A DNA stretch of 64,000 nucleotides from Lacrimispora xylanolytica (GTDB taxonomy: Bacteria; Bacillota; Clostridia; Lachnospirales; Lachnospiraceae), in assembly GCF_026723765.1 (NCBI RefSeq), contig NZ_CP113524.1, forward strand, positions 2,031,001 to 2,095,000. The letters run 5' to 3'. Positions 51,419-59,835 of this stretch are shown here, piece by piece (position 1 is the stretch's first letter; each line of letters begins with the position of its first letter). The position numbers and the translations under genes are program-made. Under the pieces are notes generated by a model that did not search any database, was not told where the DNA came from, and was given only the letters and a program-made list of their open reading frames with translations.

Positions 51419-52597
51419 ATGAGAAGACGAAAAGGAAAGTTAACCGCAGCAGCATTAACCATTGCACTTACCACAGCAGCATTGACCGCTTGCGGAGGCA
51501 GCACTGGTAAAGAAACGACTCAAACAACATCAGCTTCAGAAAGTACCACAGCAAAAGCAGAAGAGACAACAGAAGCAAAAGGCGCTGAGAGTTCAGGCAA
51601 ATATTATGCGGCTGATGCCACTGCAAAAGATATTGTGGAGGATGCAGCAAAAAAAGGCAAGGTGGGAAACTGGGGACTTGGCAATGAATACGAGGTTCAG
51701 GCTCTCTTAAGCAAATACGGCCAGGAGACCGGATTTTTAAGTCAGGCATTTGATATGGATGGCTTTGACGATGATTCCATTTTATTAGCGTCAGCCATGA
51801 CCTACAATGAGCTTGGACTGGTGGAGAATTCCTATCAGGGAGGATATGGATATGGAGATTCCGTTAAATTCATTGATATGAATGACGAAGGCGTAGCAAT
51901 GCTTGAGGATAATATTTTTACCACGAAGGAATTTGCCAAGGCAAATCCAAATACCGTAAAAGCATTTGTCCGCGCCTCTATGAAGGGCTGGGAATATGCC
52001 TGTGCCAATCCAGAGGAAGCAGCAAAAATCGTATTTGAAGCAGGCTCCTCCGTATCCAGCGATCATCAGGCTTATATGGCCGAAGAAGTAAAGAAATTAG
52101 TGGAAACAGATACAAAAGGAAACAAGGTAGTTGATCTTGGAAAGTTAGATGATGAGGCATTGCAGCAGACGCTTGACCTGGCTAAAAAATACATCAAATT
52201 AAACGACAGTGCTGCAGCAGAAAAATTACAGACGTTAACCTTAGACGATTTCCGTGATGCATCTTACTGGACAGATGCCATGAGTGATGCAACACTTGGA
52301 GCACCGGAGAAAACGGATGTATCCATTCAGTTAAAATGGCTTCCACAGGCCCAGTTCATGGGATATTATGTGGCAGCAGCAAAAGGCTATTATAAGGATG
52401 CAGGATTAAATGTGACCATCACACCAGGCGGTGGTGATATCGGAGAAACAACAGCCGTTAATTCCGGTCAGGTAGATTTTGGTGTGACATGGGATGCAAA
52501 CCTGATTGCAGCAAATGCAGGCGGTATGAATCTGGTGGCAGTATCTCAGGTTTATCAAAGATCAGGCTTAGTACTGGTGTATAAGGTAAACAAATAA
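51419..52597 (+). CDS. Lipoprotein substrate-binding protein, circularly permuted NMT1/ThiY-like domain
   Basis: 392 aa from the ATG at 51419 (GAGGAGG box); the frame from 51320 lies in the permease gene. Lipoprotein signal with LTAC (Cys25), Ser/Thr/Glu-rich linker to about residue 60. The binding domain is in the wrong order: residues about 80-290 carry what is normally the second part (KVGNWGLGNEYEVQALL, ASAMTYNELGLV, GVAMLEDNIFTTKEFAKANP), while residues 299-392 carry the normal N-terminal part (VSIQLKWLPQAQFMGYYVAA, KGYYKDAGLNVTITPGGG, SGQVDFGVTW). NMT1-like proteins bind pyrimidine-type ligands, which suits this locus. Intact frame, no sign of decay. Confidence 0.88.
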   Translation: MRRRKGKLTAAALTIALTTAALTACGGSTGKETTQTTSASESTTAKAEETTEAKGAESSGKYYAADATAKDIVEDAAKKGKVGNWGLGNEYEVQALLSKYGQETGFLSQAFDMDGFDDDSILLASAMTYNELGLVENSYQGGYGYGDSVKFIDMNDEGVAMLEDNIFTTKEFAKANPNTVKAFVRASMKGWEYACANPEEAAKIVFEAGSSVSSDHQAYMAEEVKKLVETDTKGNKVVDLGKLDDEALQQTLDLAKKYIKLNDSAAAEKLQTLTLDDFRDASYWTDAMSDATLGAPEKTDVSIQLKWLPQAQFMGYYVAAAKGYYKDAGLNVTITPGGGDIGETTAVNSGQVDFGVTWDANLIAANAGGMNLVAVSQVYQRSGLVLVYKVNK

Positions 52598-52611
52598 TAA
52601 GCAGCTATCAT

Positions 52612-52633
52612 CGTGGGTGCCTTTGCACCCACG
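52612..52633 (+). other. Intercistronic hairpin after the binding-protein gene
   Basis: CGTGGGTGC (52612-52620) pairs with GCACCCACG (52625-52633), 9 bp perfect, no T-run. Such hairpins often stabilise abundant binding-protein mRNA within transporter operons. Confidence 0.6.
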
Positions 52634-52655
52634 AATCCGTTAAGGAGGTAACGTG

Positions 52656-54035
52656 ATGGATTTATTAATTAAGAATGGAACAATTGTAACATCGGAAGAA
52701 ACCTATACAGGTGATATTGCAGTGAAAGACGGAAAAATCGTAAGCATAGGAACCGATTTAAAGGTAGATGCAAAAAAGGTTGTTGATGCCACAGGAAAGC
52801 TTGTTTTACCAGGAGCCATTGATGTACATACGCACCTGGCAATGCCCTTTGGAGGCACGGTTTCAGCAGACGGCTACTTATCAGGAACAAGAGCAGCAGC
52901 CTGCGGCGGAGTTACCACGGTCTTTGATTATCCGATTCAGAGAAAAGGAAAAGGGATTGTGGAAACAGTTCAGGAAAGAAAGGATATGTGCGATGCTGAG
53001 GCTTGTGTCGATTACGCATTTCACTGTTGTATCACCGATTTAAACGGCGGCGCCATTTTGGATGAATTTGAAGATGCGGTGGATTATGGCGTGACCAGTT
53101 TTAAATGTTTCCTTGTTTATAAGAAGGAAGGCATGATGGTAGATGACGGAACCCTGGTTCGCATTCTTAAAAGGGCTAAGGAAGCAGGAGCCATAACTAA
53201 TATTCACGCAGAGAATCCGGATGTGATCGATTTTAATATTGAGCAGTTTAAGGCAGAAGGAAAAACATCTCCGTGGTATCATTATTTAAGCAGACCGGAG
53301 TTTGTAGAGGCAGAAGCTGACAAACGGGCCGTACACTGGGCAAAATCTGTGGATGCACCTCTTTATATCGTTCATATGGCGGATAAGGAAGGGCTGGAGG
53401 CTGCTGTTGCAGCAAAAAGAGAAGGTCATAACATCTTCATTGAAACCTGTCCTCAGTATCTGGAATTTACATGTGACGTTTATAAAAGGGAAGATGGAAG
53501 GAACTTTGTCTGCTCCCCGCCGATGAAGGACCAGGAGAGCCAGGATGCCCTGTGGAAAGCCATTATGGATGGAAGCATTGATACGGTAGCGACCGACCAT
53601 TGCCCGTTCCAGAGTTACGAAAAAGACTGGGGAAAAGATGATTTTACAAAGATTCCCAACGGCTGTGCAGGAATTGAGAATCTATATCCTTATATGCTTT
53701 CAAAAGCCAACGAAGGGAAGATAAGCTTTAACCGTGCAGTAGAATTATGTGCTTCCAATCCGGCTAAGATTTTTGGCTGTACGCAAAAGGGTTCTCTGAC
53801 CATTGGAAAGGATGCCGATATTGTCATTTATGACAAGGAAAAAGAGCTGACCATTTCCGTTGACAATATGCATTCAGATTATGATCACACCATATGGGAA
53901 GGGATTAAAGTACAGGGGTATCCGGTTCAGACTTATGTGAGAGGAACCTTAGTATACGATGAAGGAGAATTTGTAGGGACTCCAGGTTTTGGAGCCTTTG
54001 TAAAACGTGAACCGCAAAAATATGGCTTGGAGTGA
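52656..54035 (+). CDS. hydA: Dihydropyrimidinase/hydantoinase
   Basis: 459 aa from the ATG at 52656; AAGGAGG is seven bases before it, and the GTG at 52653 is too close. Cyclic amidohydrolase with both metals' ligands: His58/His60 in DVHTHL, carboxylated Lys in VTSFKCFLVY (about 150), His in NIHAEN and YIVHMADKEG, Asp in VATDHCPF. It opens dihydrouracil to N-carbamoyl-beta-alanine, the second step of the reductive pathway. Hydantoin would be an alternative substrate, but the adjacent dehydrogenase argues for dihydropyrimidines. Confidence 0.92.
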   Translation: MDLLIKNGTIVTSEETYTGDIAVKDGKIVSIGTDLKVDAKKVVDATGKLVLPGAIDVHTHLAMPFGGTVSADGYLSGTRAAACGGVTTVFDYPIQRKGKGIVETVQERKDMCDAEACVDYAFHCCITDLNGGAILDEFEDAVDYGVTSFKCFLVYKKEGMMVDDGTLVRILKRAKEAGAITNIHAENPDVIDFNIEQFKAEGKTSPWYHYLSRPEFVEAEADKRAVHWAKSVDAPLYIVHMADKEGLEAAVAAKREGHNIFIETCPQYLEFTCDVYKREDGRNFVCSPPMKDQESQDALWKAIMDGSIDTVATDHCPFQSYEKDWGKDDFTKIPNGCAGIENLYPYMLSKANEGKISFNRAVELCASNPAKIFGCTQKGSLTIGKDADIVIYDKEKELTISVDNMHSDYDHTIWEGIKVQGYPVQTYVRGTLVYDEGEFVGTPGFGAFVKREPQKYGLE

Positions 54036-54039
54036 TCGT

Positions 54040-55560
54040 ATGGATAAATTATTATACAAAGAAACTTCCTTGTTAGAGGAAGCAGGCGGTTGCCTTTTGT
54101 GTCATGAGGCGCCTTGTACCAAGGCTTGCCCGTATGAGCTGGAGATTGATAAAGTGATACGCAGCTATCGCTTTGAAAATATTTTTGGTGCCATAAACCG
54201 TCTGCCGGAAGCTCTTCCTTGCAGCAGCTGTGTAGATAAGCCTTGTCTGTCGGCCTGTCTAAAAGGAAAAATCAATGCACCAGTTCCCATTCCTGATATG
54301 TTTGAAAAGCTCACCTCCTATGAAAAGGTGGAGAAAGAGGAAGTAGACTTATCCATTGACTTCTGCGGTATTCCGTGTGAAAATCCTTTCTTCCTGTCCT
54401 CCTCCGTTGTGGGAAGCAATTATGAGATGGTGGCTAAGGCCTTTGATATGGGCTGGGCAGGGGTGGCATTTAAAACCATAGGAACCTTTGTTCCTAAGGA
54501 GGTTTCCCCAAGATTTGATGCACTGAGAAAAGAAGCCCTTCCTTTTGTAGGCTTTAAAAATATAGAGCAGATATCCGACCACACTTTAGAAGAAAATCTG
54601 GCATTTATCAGAGATTTAAAGCGGGATTATCCCACGAAAATATTTGTTGCTTCCATTATGGGGCAGACAGAAGAAGAGTGGACGTACCTTGCCAAAATCG
54701 TGACGGAAGCCGGTGCAGATATTATTGAATGCAATTTTTCCTGTCCTCACATGGCTTCCAATGGATTAGGCTCTGATGTAGGTCAGAATCCGGAATTGGT
54801 GGCCGCTTACACTAAGGCAGTAAAAAAAGGAACCCATCTTCCTGTTCTGGCTAAAATGACGCCCAATATTGGTAACATGGAAATCCCTGCCCTTGCTGCT
54901 GTAGAGGCAGGAGCCGATGGAATTGCGGCCATTAATACCATTAAGAGTATTATGAACGTAGATACAGATTCCTTTGTATCCGGCCCCTTTGTTTCCGGCA
55001 AAACAAGCGTGGGAGGTTACTCTGGTAAGGCAGTTAAACCCATTGCCCTTCGCTTTATCCATACCATGAAGACTCATCCGGGACTGACCCATACACCGAT
55101 AAGCGGTATGGGTGGAATTGAATCCTGGAAAGATGCTTTTGAATTTATGGCACTTGGCTGTGAAAATATACAGGTCACGACCTCAGTCATGCAGTATGGC
55201 TATCGTATCATTGATGACATGATCGAAGGGATGAAATATTACTTAAGCACTCATGGCTATAAAAGCGTAAAAGAAATCGTTGGGAAGGCGCTTGTTCATA
55301 CCATACCTGCAGATGAGCTGGAACGGGATTCCATTTGTTATCCCAAGTTTGACCGGAATCAGTGCGTGGGCTGCGGACGGTGTTATATCTCCTGTTATGA
55401 TGGTGGTCATCAGGCCTTAAGACAGGATAAGGATACGAAAAAGCCGATTATGGACGGCAAAAAATGTGTAGGCTGCCATCTCTGCTTGCTGGTGTGTCCG
55501 GTAGGTGCAATTTCAGCCGGAACCAGAGTAAAAAAGCGGGAGAACCAACCAGCGAATTAA
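54040..55560 (+). CDS. preA: Dihydropyrimidine dehydrogenase subunit PreA with fused N-terminal Fe-S domain
   Basis: 506 aa from the ATG at 54040 (TTGGAG box; an alternative ATG at 54022 overlaps hydA). Residues 1-95 resemble the Fe-S domain that begins PreT/mammalian DPD: GGCLLCHEAPCTKACPYELE and CSSCVDKPCLSACLKG. From about 105 the protein follows E. coli PreA closely: FMN barrel with ECNFSCPH...GLGSDVGQ and KMTPNIG, then two 4Fe-4S motifs CVGCGRCYISCYDGGHQ and CVGCHLCLLVCPVGA. The FAD and NAD(P)H modules of PreT/DPD are missing and no preT is nearby, so electrons must come from another carrier. Catalyses uracil to dihydrouracil. Confidence 0.92.
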   Translation: MDKLLYKETSLLEEAGGCLLCHEAPCTKACPYELEIDKVIRSYRFENIFGAINRLPEALPCSSCVDKPCLSACLKGKINAPVPIPDMFEKLTSYEKVEKEEVDLSIDFCGIPCENPFFLSSSVVGSNYEMVAKAFDMGWAGVAFKTIGTFVPKEVSPRFDALRKEALPFVGFKNIEQISDHTLEENLAFIRDLKRDYPTKIFVASIMGQTEEEWTYLAKIVTEAGADIIECNFSCPHMASNGLGSDVGQNPELVAAYTKAVKKGTHLPVLAKMTPNIGNMEIPALAAVEAGADGIAAINTIKSIMNVDTDSFVSGPFVSGKTSVGGYSGKAVKPIALRFIHTMKTHPGLTHTPISGMGGIESWKDAFEFMALGCENIQVTTSVMQYGYRIIDDMIEGMKYYLSTHGYKSVKEIVGKALVHTIPADELERDSICYPKFDRNQCVGCGRCYISCYDGGHQALRQDKDTKKPIMDGKKCVGCHLCLLVCPVGAISAGTRVKKRENQPAN

Positions 55561-55582
55561 GAGAAAAGAGGAGGTAAGCAGA

Positions 55583-56809
55583 ATGATTCAATGCGATTAT
55601 GAGAGAATGGAAGATAAGATAAAAACCTTTGGACGGTTCGGTGATACGGGAAAAGGAGGAATTACCAGATTTTCCTTATCCGAAGAGGCGATAGCTGCAA
55701 GAACTGAATTTGTAAAACGAATGGAGGCAATTGGGGCCACAGTTACCACAGACGATATGGCTAATATGTATGCCACCATTTCCGGCACAGAGGATTTGCC
55801 TGCCATTTTCTCTGGCTCTCATATGGACTCGGTGCGTCAGGGGGGAAATTATGATGGGATTTTAGGCGTCTTAACCGCTATGGAGGTGGCTGAGACCATC
55901 GTAAAAGAAAAAATACCCCACAGACACCCTATTACAGTCATTGTGTGGACCAACGAAGAAGGGGCAAGATTTGAACCGGCCATGATGTCTTCCGGTGTGA
56001 TCTGCGGAAAGTTTGATAAAGATACCATGTTTGCTTCCAAAGCAAAGGATATTCCAGAACTGACCTTTGGAGAGGCTTTGGAAAAAAGCGGATTTAAAGG
56101 AAAAGAAGAAAACCGTATGGACCCGTTAAAAACAAAGGCTTTGGTAGAGCTTCATATCGAACAGGGCCCTGTATTGGAAGCAGAAGGAATTGACATCGGT
56201 GTAGTGGAAGGTGTTTGCGGCATGATTAATTATGAATTTACCTTTACCGGTCAGGCAGGCCACGCAGGAACGACTCCTATGAAGTACCGCAAGGATGCCC
56301 TATATGCAGCCGTAAAGACCATTCAGTATCTTCATGATGAGCTGGATCAGCTGGATAGTAAGCTTGTTTATACCACAGGTAAAATTTCTGCTCACCCTAA
56401 CATCCATACCATTATTCCCGATGAGGTAAGAATCACCCTGGATGCCAGACATCAGGACCCGGAAGTAATCAAGCAGGTGCTTGCAGTGATTAAGAAGATC
56501 CCAAGTGTTGTAGAGCAGTGCAAGGTAAGCTACGAGGAAGCCTGGTCCAGAAAGACCGTAAGCTTTACCTCTGAGCTGGTAGATTATGTGGAAAAAAGCG
56601 CTCAGGAATGCGGGTATTCCAACCGGAGAATCTACAGCGGTCCAGGGCACGATGCACAGTTTGCCATTGACATCGTTCCCACCACCATGATATTTGTGCC
56701 CAGTGTGGGGGGCCATAGCCATTGTGAAATCGAATACACTCCTGTGGAAAACTGTTTAAAAGGAGCAAATGTACTTTTAAATACCATACTTCATATTGAC
56801 AGACAGTAA
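55583..56809 (+). CDS. M20 family amidohydrolase (probable N-carbamoyl-beta-alanine amidohydrolase)
   Basis: 408 aa. Binuclear metal site: GSHMDSVRQGGNYDGILG (His, Asp), WTNEEGARFEP (Glu pair), LHIEQGPVLE (His) and GPGHDAQF (His). This is the allantoate amidohydrolase/beta-ureidopropionase/L-carbamoylase subgroup. After PreA and HydA the expected reaction is N-carbamoyl-beta-alanine to beta-alanine, CO2 and ammonia; allantoate is the main alternative. Last gene of the operon, followed by a 19-bp perfect terminator stem. Confidence 0.88.
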   Translation: MIQCDYERMEDKIKTFGRFGDTGKGGITRFSLSEEAIAARTEFVKRMEAIGATVTTDDMANMYATISGTEDLPAIFSGSHMDSVRQGGNYDGILGVLTAMEVAETIVKEKIPHRHPITVIVWTNEEGARFEPAMMSSGVICGKFDKDTMFASKAKDIPELTFGEALEKSGFKGKEENRMDPLKTKALVELHIEQGPVLEAEGIDIGVVEGVCGMINYEFTFTGQAGHAGTTPMKYRKDALYAAVKTIQYLHDELDQLDSKLVYTTGKISAHPNIHTIIPDEVRITLDARHQDPEVIKQVLAVIKKIPSVVEQCKVSYEEAWSRKTVSFTSELVDYVEKSAQECGYSNRRIYSGPGHDAQFAIDIVPTTMIFVPSVGGHSHCEIEYTPVENCLKGANVLLNTILHIDRQ

Positions 56810-56819
56810 GTCATCATAG

Positions 56820-56875
56820 AGTTCTTTCTGGTAAATACTATCACAGGTATTTACCAGAAAGAACTTTATTTTTTG
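56820..56875 (+). terminator. Terminator of the pyrimidine operon
   Basis: A 19-bp perfect stem (56820-56838 with 56847-56865, outermost AGTTC/GAACT), 8-nt loop, then TTATTTTTT. Confidence 0.9.
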
Positions 56876-56946
56876 TGATTGTTACTTAGACCTTTACTAA
56901 AAATAAACAATGTAGTATCATAAACGTAGCGTATTTATGGAGGTCA

Positions 56947-57417
56947 ATGAAATTGGGAGAACGAATTAAACTAATAGCCAACAATAAAAAAGCCTATCAC
57001 GACTATTTTATTGATGAAAAATATGAAGCAGGGATTGAACTGGCAGGAACAGAGGTTAAATCCATGCGCATGGGAAAGTGCAGCGTAAAGGAATCTTTTG
57101 TTAGAATAGACAAAGGGGAAGTGTTTGTTTACGGGATGAACATCAGCCCTTATGAAAAAGGAAATATCTTTAACAAGGACCCTCTGCGTGTCAGAAAGCT
57201 GCTGCTTCATCGGGCTGAAATTTCAAAATTAGATGGGAAGATGGCGACTAAGGGATATACCCTTGTTCCTCTCCAGGTTTATTTTAAAGGCAGTCTGGTA
57301 AAGGTGGAGATCGGCCTTGCCAGAGGTAAAAAGCTTTATGACAAAAGAGATGATATAGCAAAGAAGGACCAGCGCAGAGAGCTGGAACGTGATTTTAAAG
57401 TAAAGAATCTATCGTAG
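56947..57417 (+). CDS. smpB: SsrA-binding protein SmpB
   Basis: 156 aa, full length. OB-fold core with [28 protein letters not shown] and [25 protein letters not shown], and the basic C-terminal tail ([28 protein letters not shown]) that enters the mRNA channel. It loads tmRNA onto stalled ribosomes. Its usual neighbours secG-rnr are upstream but separated by the pyrimidine locus. No tmRNA gene (ssrA) is seen in the 300 bases after it. Confidence 0.97.
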   Translation: MKLGERIKLIANNKKAYHDYFIDEKYEAGIELAGTEVKSMRMGKCSVKESFVRIDKGEVFVYGMNISPYEKGNIFNKDPLRVRKLLLHRAEISKLDGKMATKGYTLVPLQVYFKGSLVKVEIGLARGKKLYDKRDDIAKKDQRRELERDFKVKNLS

Positions 57418-57476
57418 ATAATTGCCCGTGCAGAAGATGGCCTATGGCCTTTTTGTATGGCACCGCCAGAAAACTT

Positions 57477-57547
57477 ATTGCCGAATTTGTATACAGAAAA
57501 CGAACCATGTTTTTATGGTTACTGTATACAGATTCGGCAATTTTTTT
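57477..57547 (+). terminator. Large three-tier terminator after smpB
   Basis: ATTGCCGAAT/ATTCGGCAAT (57477-57486, 57532-57541), TATACAG/CTGTATA (57490-57496, 57522-57528) and AACCAT/ATGGTT (57503-57508, 57515-57520) stack into one long hairpin followed by seven T. Confidence 0.85.
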
Positions 57548-57731
57548 GTTGCCAAAGCCAAAAGAAGGTTACGGGCATTTTCCCTTTCGTTATAGGTAAA
57601 ATATATAGCTGGTTATAGATTATATCAACAAACTCAGTAATATACATATTATAACAATAAACATATAAAACCTATATAAATGTATGTAAATGCACGGCAA
57701 ACCTTTAAATATAAAAAATGGAGGGAACACA
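57548..57731 (+). other. A/T-rich leader of the trans-sulfuration pair
   Basis: The region is strongly A/T-rich and must hold the promoter of the gene at 57732, but several overlapping TATAAT-like boxes prevent a single assignment. No S-box, T-box or other riboswitch motif is recognisable. It contains the first copy (57667-57680) of a 14-bp repeat. Confidence 0.4.
57667..57680 (+). repeat. 14-bp repeat AAAACCTATATAAA, first copy
   Basis: An identical 14-mer occurs at 59836-59849 on the same strand, so the two copies flank the two-gene trans-sulfuration unit. Confidence 0.5.
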
Positions 57732-58898
57732 ATGGGCAAAAAAAGTTATAAGCATATTTATACGGCATTCATCCATGGAGGTATCTATGGAGATGAAAGA
57801 ACCGGAGCTGTGAATGTACCGATTTACCAGACTTCAACCTACGAACAGATACACCTTGGACAGCATACCGGGTATGAATATTCAAGAACTGGCAATCCAA
57901 CAAGAGAAGCGCTGGAAGCATTGATTGCGGAGCTGGAGGGAGGAGTGGCTGGTTTTGCATTCGCTTCCGGTATGGCAGCCATTTCTGCGGTATTAACCTT
58001 ATTTCATTCCGGCGATAAAGTAATAATTTCAAGCAATGTTTATGGAGGAACCTTCCGGGTACTGGACAAAATCTTTAAAAATTTTGACATTCATTACTCC
58101 ATTGAGGATACTACAGATTTGGAAGCTCTGGAAAAGAGTATCACAAAGGAGGTTAAGGCAATCTTTATTGAGAGTCCGGCCAATCCCCTTTTGACAATTA
58201 CAGATTTAAAAGCAGTTGCCGATTTAGCAAAAAACCATGGTATTCTATCCATTGTGGATAATACCTTTATGACTCCTTATTTACAAAGACCGATCCAGCT
58301 CGGTATGGATATTGTAGTCCATAGTGGGACCAAGTATTTAGGAGGCCACAGTGACTTAATTGCAGGCCTTGTTGTTGTGAATCAAAAAGAATTAGCGGAT
58401 AAACTTGCATTTATTCAAAATGCGACAGGAGGTATTTTGCAGCCCTTTGATTCCTTTCTACTAATACGTGGTATCAAAACATTAGGGGTTCGTCTTGACA
58501 GACACGTAGAGAATGCTTCCAAAATTGCAGATTATCTTTTAAAACATCCCGCGGTTAAAAAGATTTATTATCCGGGCCTTAAAGATTTTCCTGGTTATGA
58601 AATCAATAAAAAGCAGGCAAAAAATGGAGGTGCCATGCTTTCCTTTGAATTAAAAGAGGAATATGATATTCGGAAATTCTATGATGGATTAGAGCTGATC
58701 GCACTTGCAGAAAGCCTTGGAGGTGTTGAATCATTGGTATGTCATCCCGCCAGCATGACACATGCCTCGATTCCATATAAGGTGCGCCAGAAGGTAGGAA
58801 TTACGGAAGGTTTGATTCGTTTATCCGTGGGAATTGAACATGTAGATGAAATAATTGATGATTTAGAAACTGCCATAGAAGCAGCCAGGGAGAACTAG
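57732..58898 (+). CDS. Trans-sulfuration PLP enzyme (cystathionine gamma-lyase/gamma-synthase family, MccB/MetB-like)
   Basis: 388 aa from the ATG at 57732 (GGAGGG box); the frame from 57690 has no RBS. Cys/Met-metabolism fold type I enzyme: NVPIYQTSTYEQ, YEYSRTGNPTREALE, the PLP-stacking Tyr region, SIVDNTFMTPYLQRP, and the PLP-lysine in VHSGTKYLGGHSD (about residue 198). Family members make or cleave cystathionine. It is paired with a cysteine-synthase-type gene 1 bp downstream, the arrangement of the MccB-MccA reverse trans-sulfuration pair (homocysteine to cysteine), which is the preferred reading. Confidence 0.88.
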   Translation: MGKKSYKHIYTAFIHGGIYGDERTGAVNVPIYQTSTYEQIHLGQHTGYEYSRTGNPTREALEALIAELEGGVAGFAFASGMAAISAVLTLFHSGDKVIISSNVYGGTFRVLDKIFKNFDIHYSIEDTTDLEALEKSITKEVKAIFIESPANPLLTITDLKAVADLAKNHGILSIVDNTFMTPYLQRPIQLGMDIVVHSGTKYLGGHSDLIAGLVVVNQKELADKLAFIQNATGGILQPFDSFLLIRGIKTLGVRLDRHVENASKIADYLLKHPAVKKIYYPGLKDFPGYEINKKQAKNGGAMLSFELKEEYDIRKFYDGLELIALAESLGGVESLVCHPASMTHASIPYKVRQKVGITEGLIRLSVGIEHVDEIIDDLETAIEAAREN

Positions 58899-58899
58899 T

Positions 58900-59817
58900 A
58901 TGAAATATTATGAATCCATGCAAGAATTAATAGGTAACACTCCATTGGTTCAGATAAATCATCTTATAAGTAAAGAAGGAATCCATCTATTTGGCAAGCT
59001 TGAATTATACAATCCCAGTGGAAGTGTGAAAGATAGAATCGGACAGTACATGATTGCTGATGCAGAAAAAAACGGATTCCTAAAGCCGGGGTCTACAATC
59101 ATTGAAGCGACTGCAGGCAATACGGGACTTGGCATTGCCTTTTCCGCTTTAAACAAAGGCTATCGCATTATTTTTGTGGTACCTACAAAGTTTTCTCTCG
59201 AAAAACAACAATTAATGAAGGCGTTTGGTGCTGAGATTGTAAATACGCCCCGTGAACTGGGGATGCTTGGGGCTGTTGCCAAGTCAGAAGAACTAAAAGC
59301 CCAGATCCCCGGCTCGGTATCCTTTGAGCAATTTAAAAACATGAGCAATCCGCTGGCGCATTACGAGACAACAGGACCAGAAATCTATGATGCCTTGGAT
59401 GGAAAAATTGATTATGTCGTCCTTGGTGCAGGAAGCGGAGGAACCTTTACCGGTGTTTTAAAATATCTAAAAGAGAAGAATCCAGACATAAAGGGTGTTT
59501 TGGCAGATCCCATTGGCTCTACCATGGGAGGCGGTGAGCATGGGGATTATAATATTGAAGGAATCGGCAATGATTTTATTGCAGACACCATGGATATGAA
59601 GTTGGTGGATGAGGTAATCAAAGTATCGGATCAGGAAGCATTTGAAATGTCCAGAGAATTAACCAGAAAGGAAGGAATTATTGCAGGTACTTCCTCTGGC
59701 GCTGCTCTGGCGGCGGTGCAAAAGCTTGTGGAAAGGATTGATAAGGGAAATATTGTCGTGATTTTTCCAGACCGGGGAGACCGGTATTTCAGTGCGAAAC
59801 TATATGAATATGAATAA
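58900..59817 (+). CDS. Cysteine-synthase family enzyme (possible MccA, OAS-dependent cystathionine beta-synthase)
   Basis: 305 aa. PLP-lysine in NPSGSVKDRIGQYMI, phosphate loop GAGSGGTFTG, C-terminal GTSSGAALAAV. The substrate loop reads EATAGNTGLG rather than the EPTSGNTGIG of the CysK at 21990, a change consistent with a different acceptor such as homocysteine. The start follows the stop of the upstream gene by one base. The pair likely recycles sulfur from homocysteine/cystathionine to cysteine. A plain cysteine synthase remains possible. Confidence 0.82.
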   Translation: MKYYESMQELIGNTPLVQINHLISKEGIHLFGKLELYNPSGSVKDRIGQYMIADAEKNGFLKPGSTIIEATAGNTGLGIAFSALNKGYRIIFVVPTKFSLEKQQLMKAFGAEIVNTPRELGMLGAVAKSEELKAQIPGSVSFEQFKNMSNPLAHYETTGPEIYDALDGKIDYVVLGAGSGGTFTGVLKYLKEKNPDIKGVLADPIGSTMGGGEHGDYNIEGIGNDFIADTMDMKLVDEVIKVSDQEAFEMSRELTRKEGIIAGTSSGAALAAVQKLVERIDKGNIVVIFPDRGDRYFSAKLYEYE

Positions 59818-59835
59818 GGATAACACAGACGTAAC

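Noticed and set aside
54007-55560. Loss of the catalytic cysteine in the dihydropyrimidine dehydrogenase
   Set aside because: The loop GSDVGQ lacks the Cys of mammalian DPD (in GLACGQ), but the E. coli PreA loop reads the same as I remember it, so this is normal for bacterial PreA.
57418-57731. tmRNA gene (ssrA) next to smpB
   Set aside because: The gap holds a large terminator and an A/T-rich leader; no tRNA-like acceptor ends with a T-loop (GGTTCGA) and no tag-peptide reading frame are visible.
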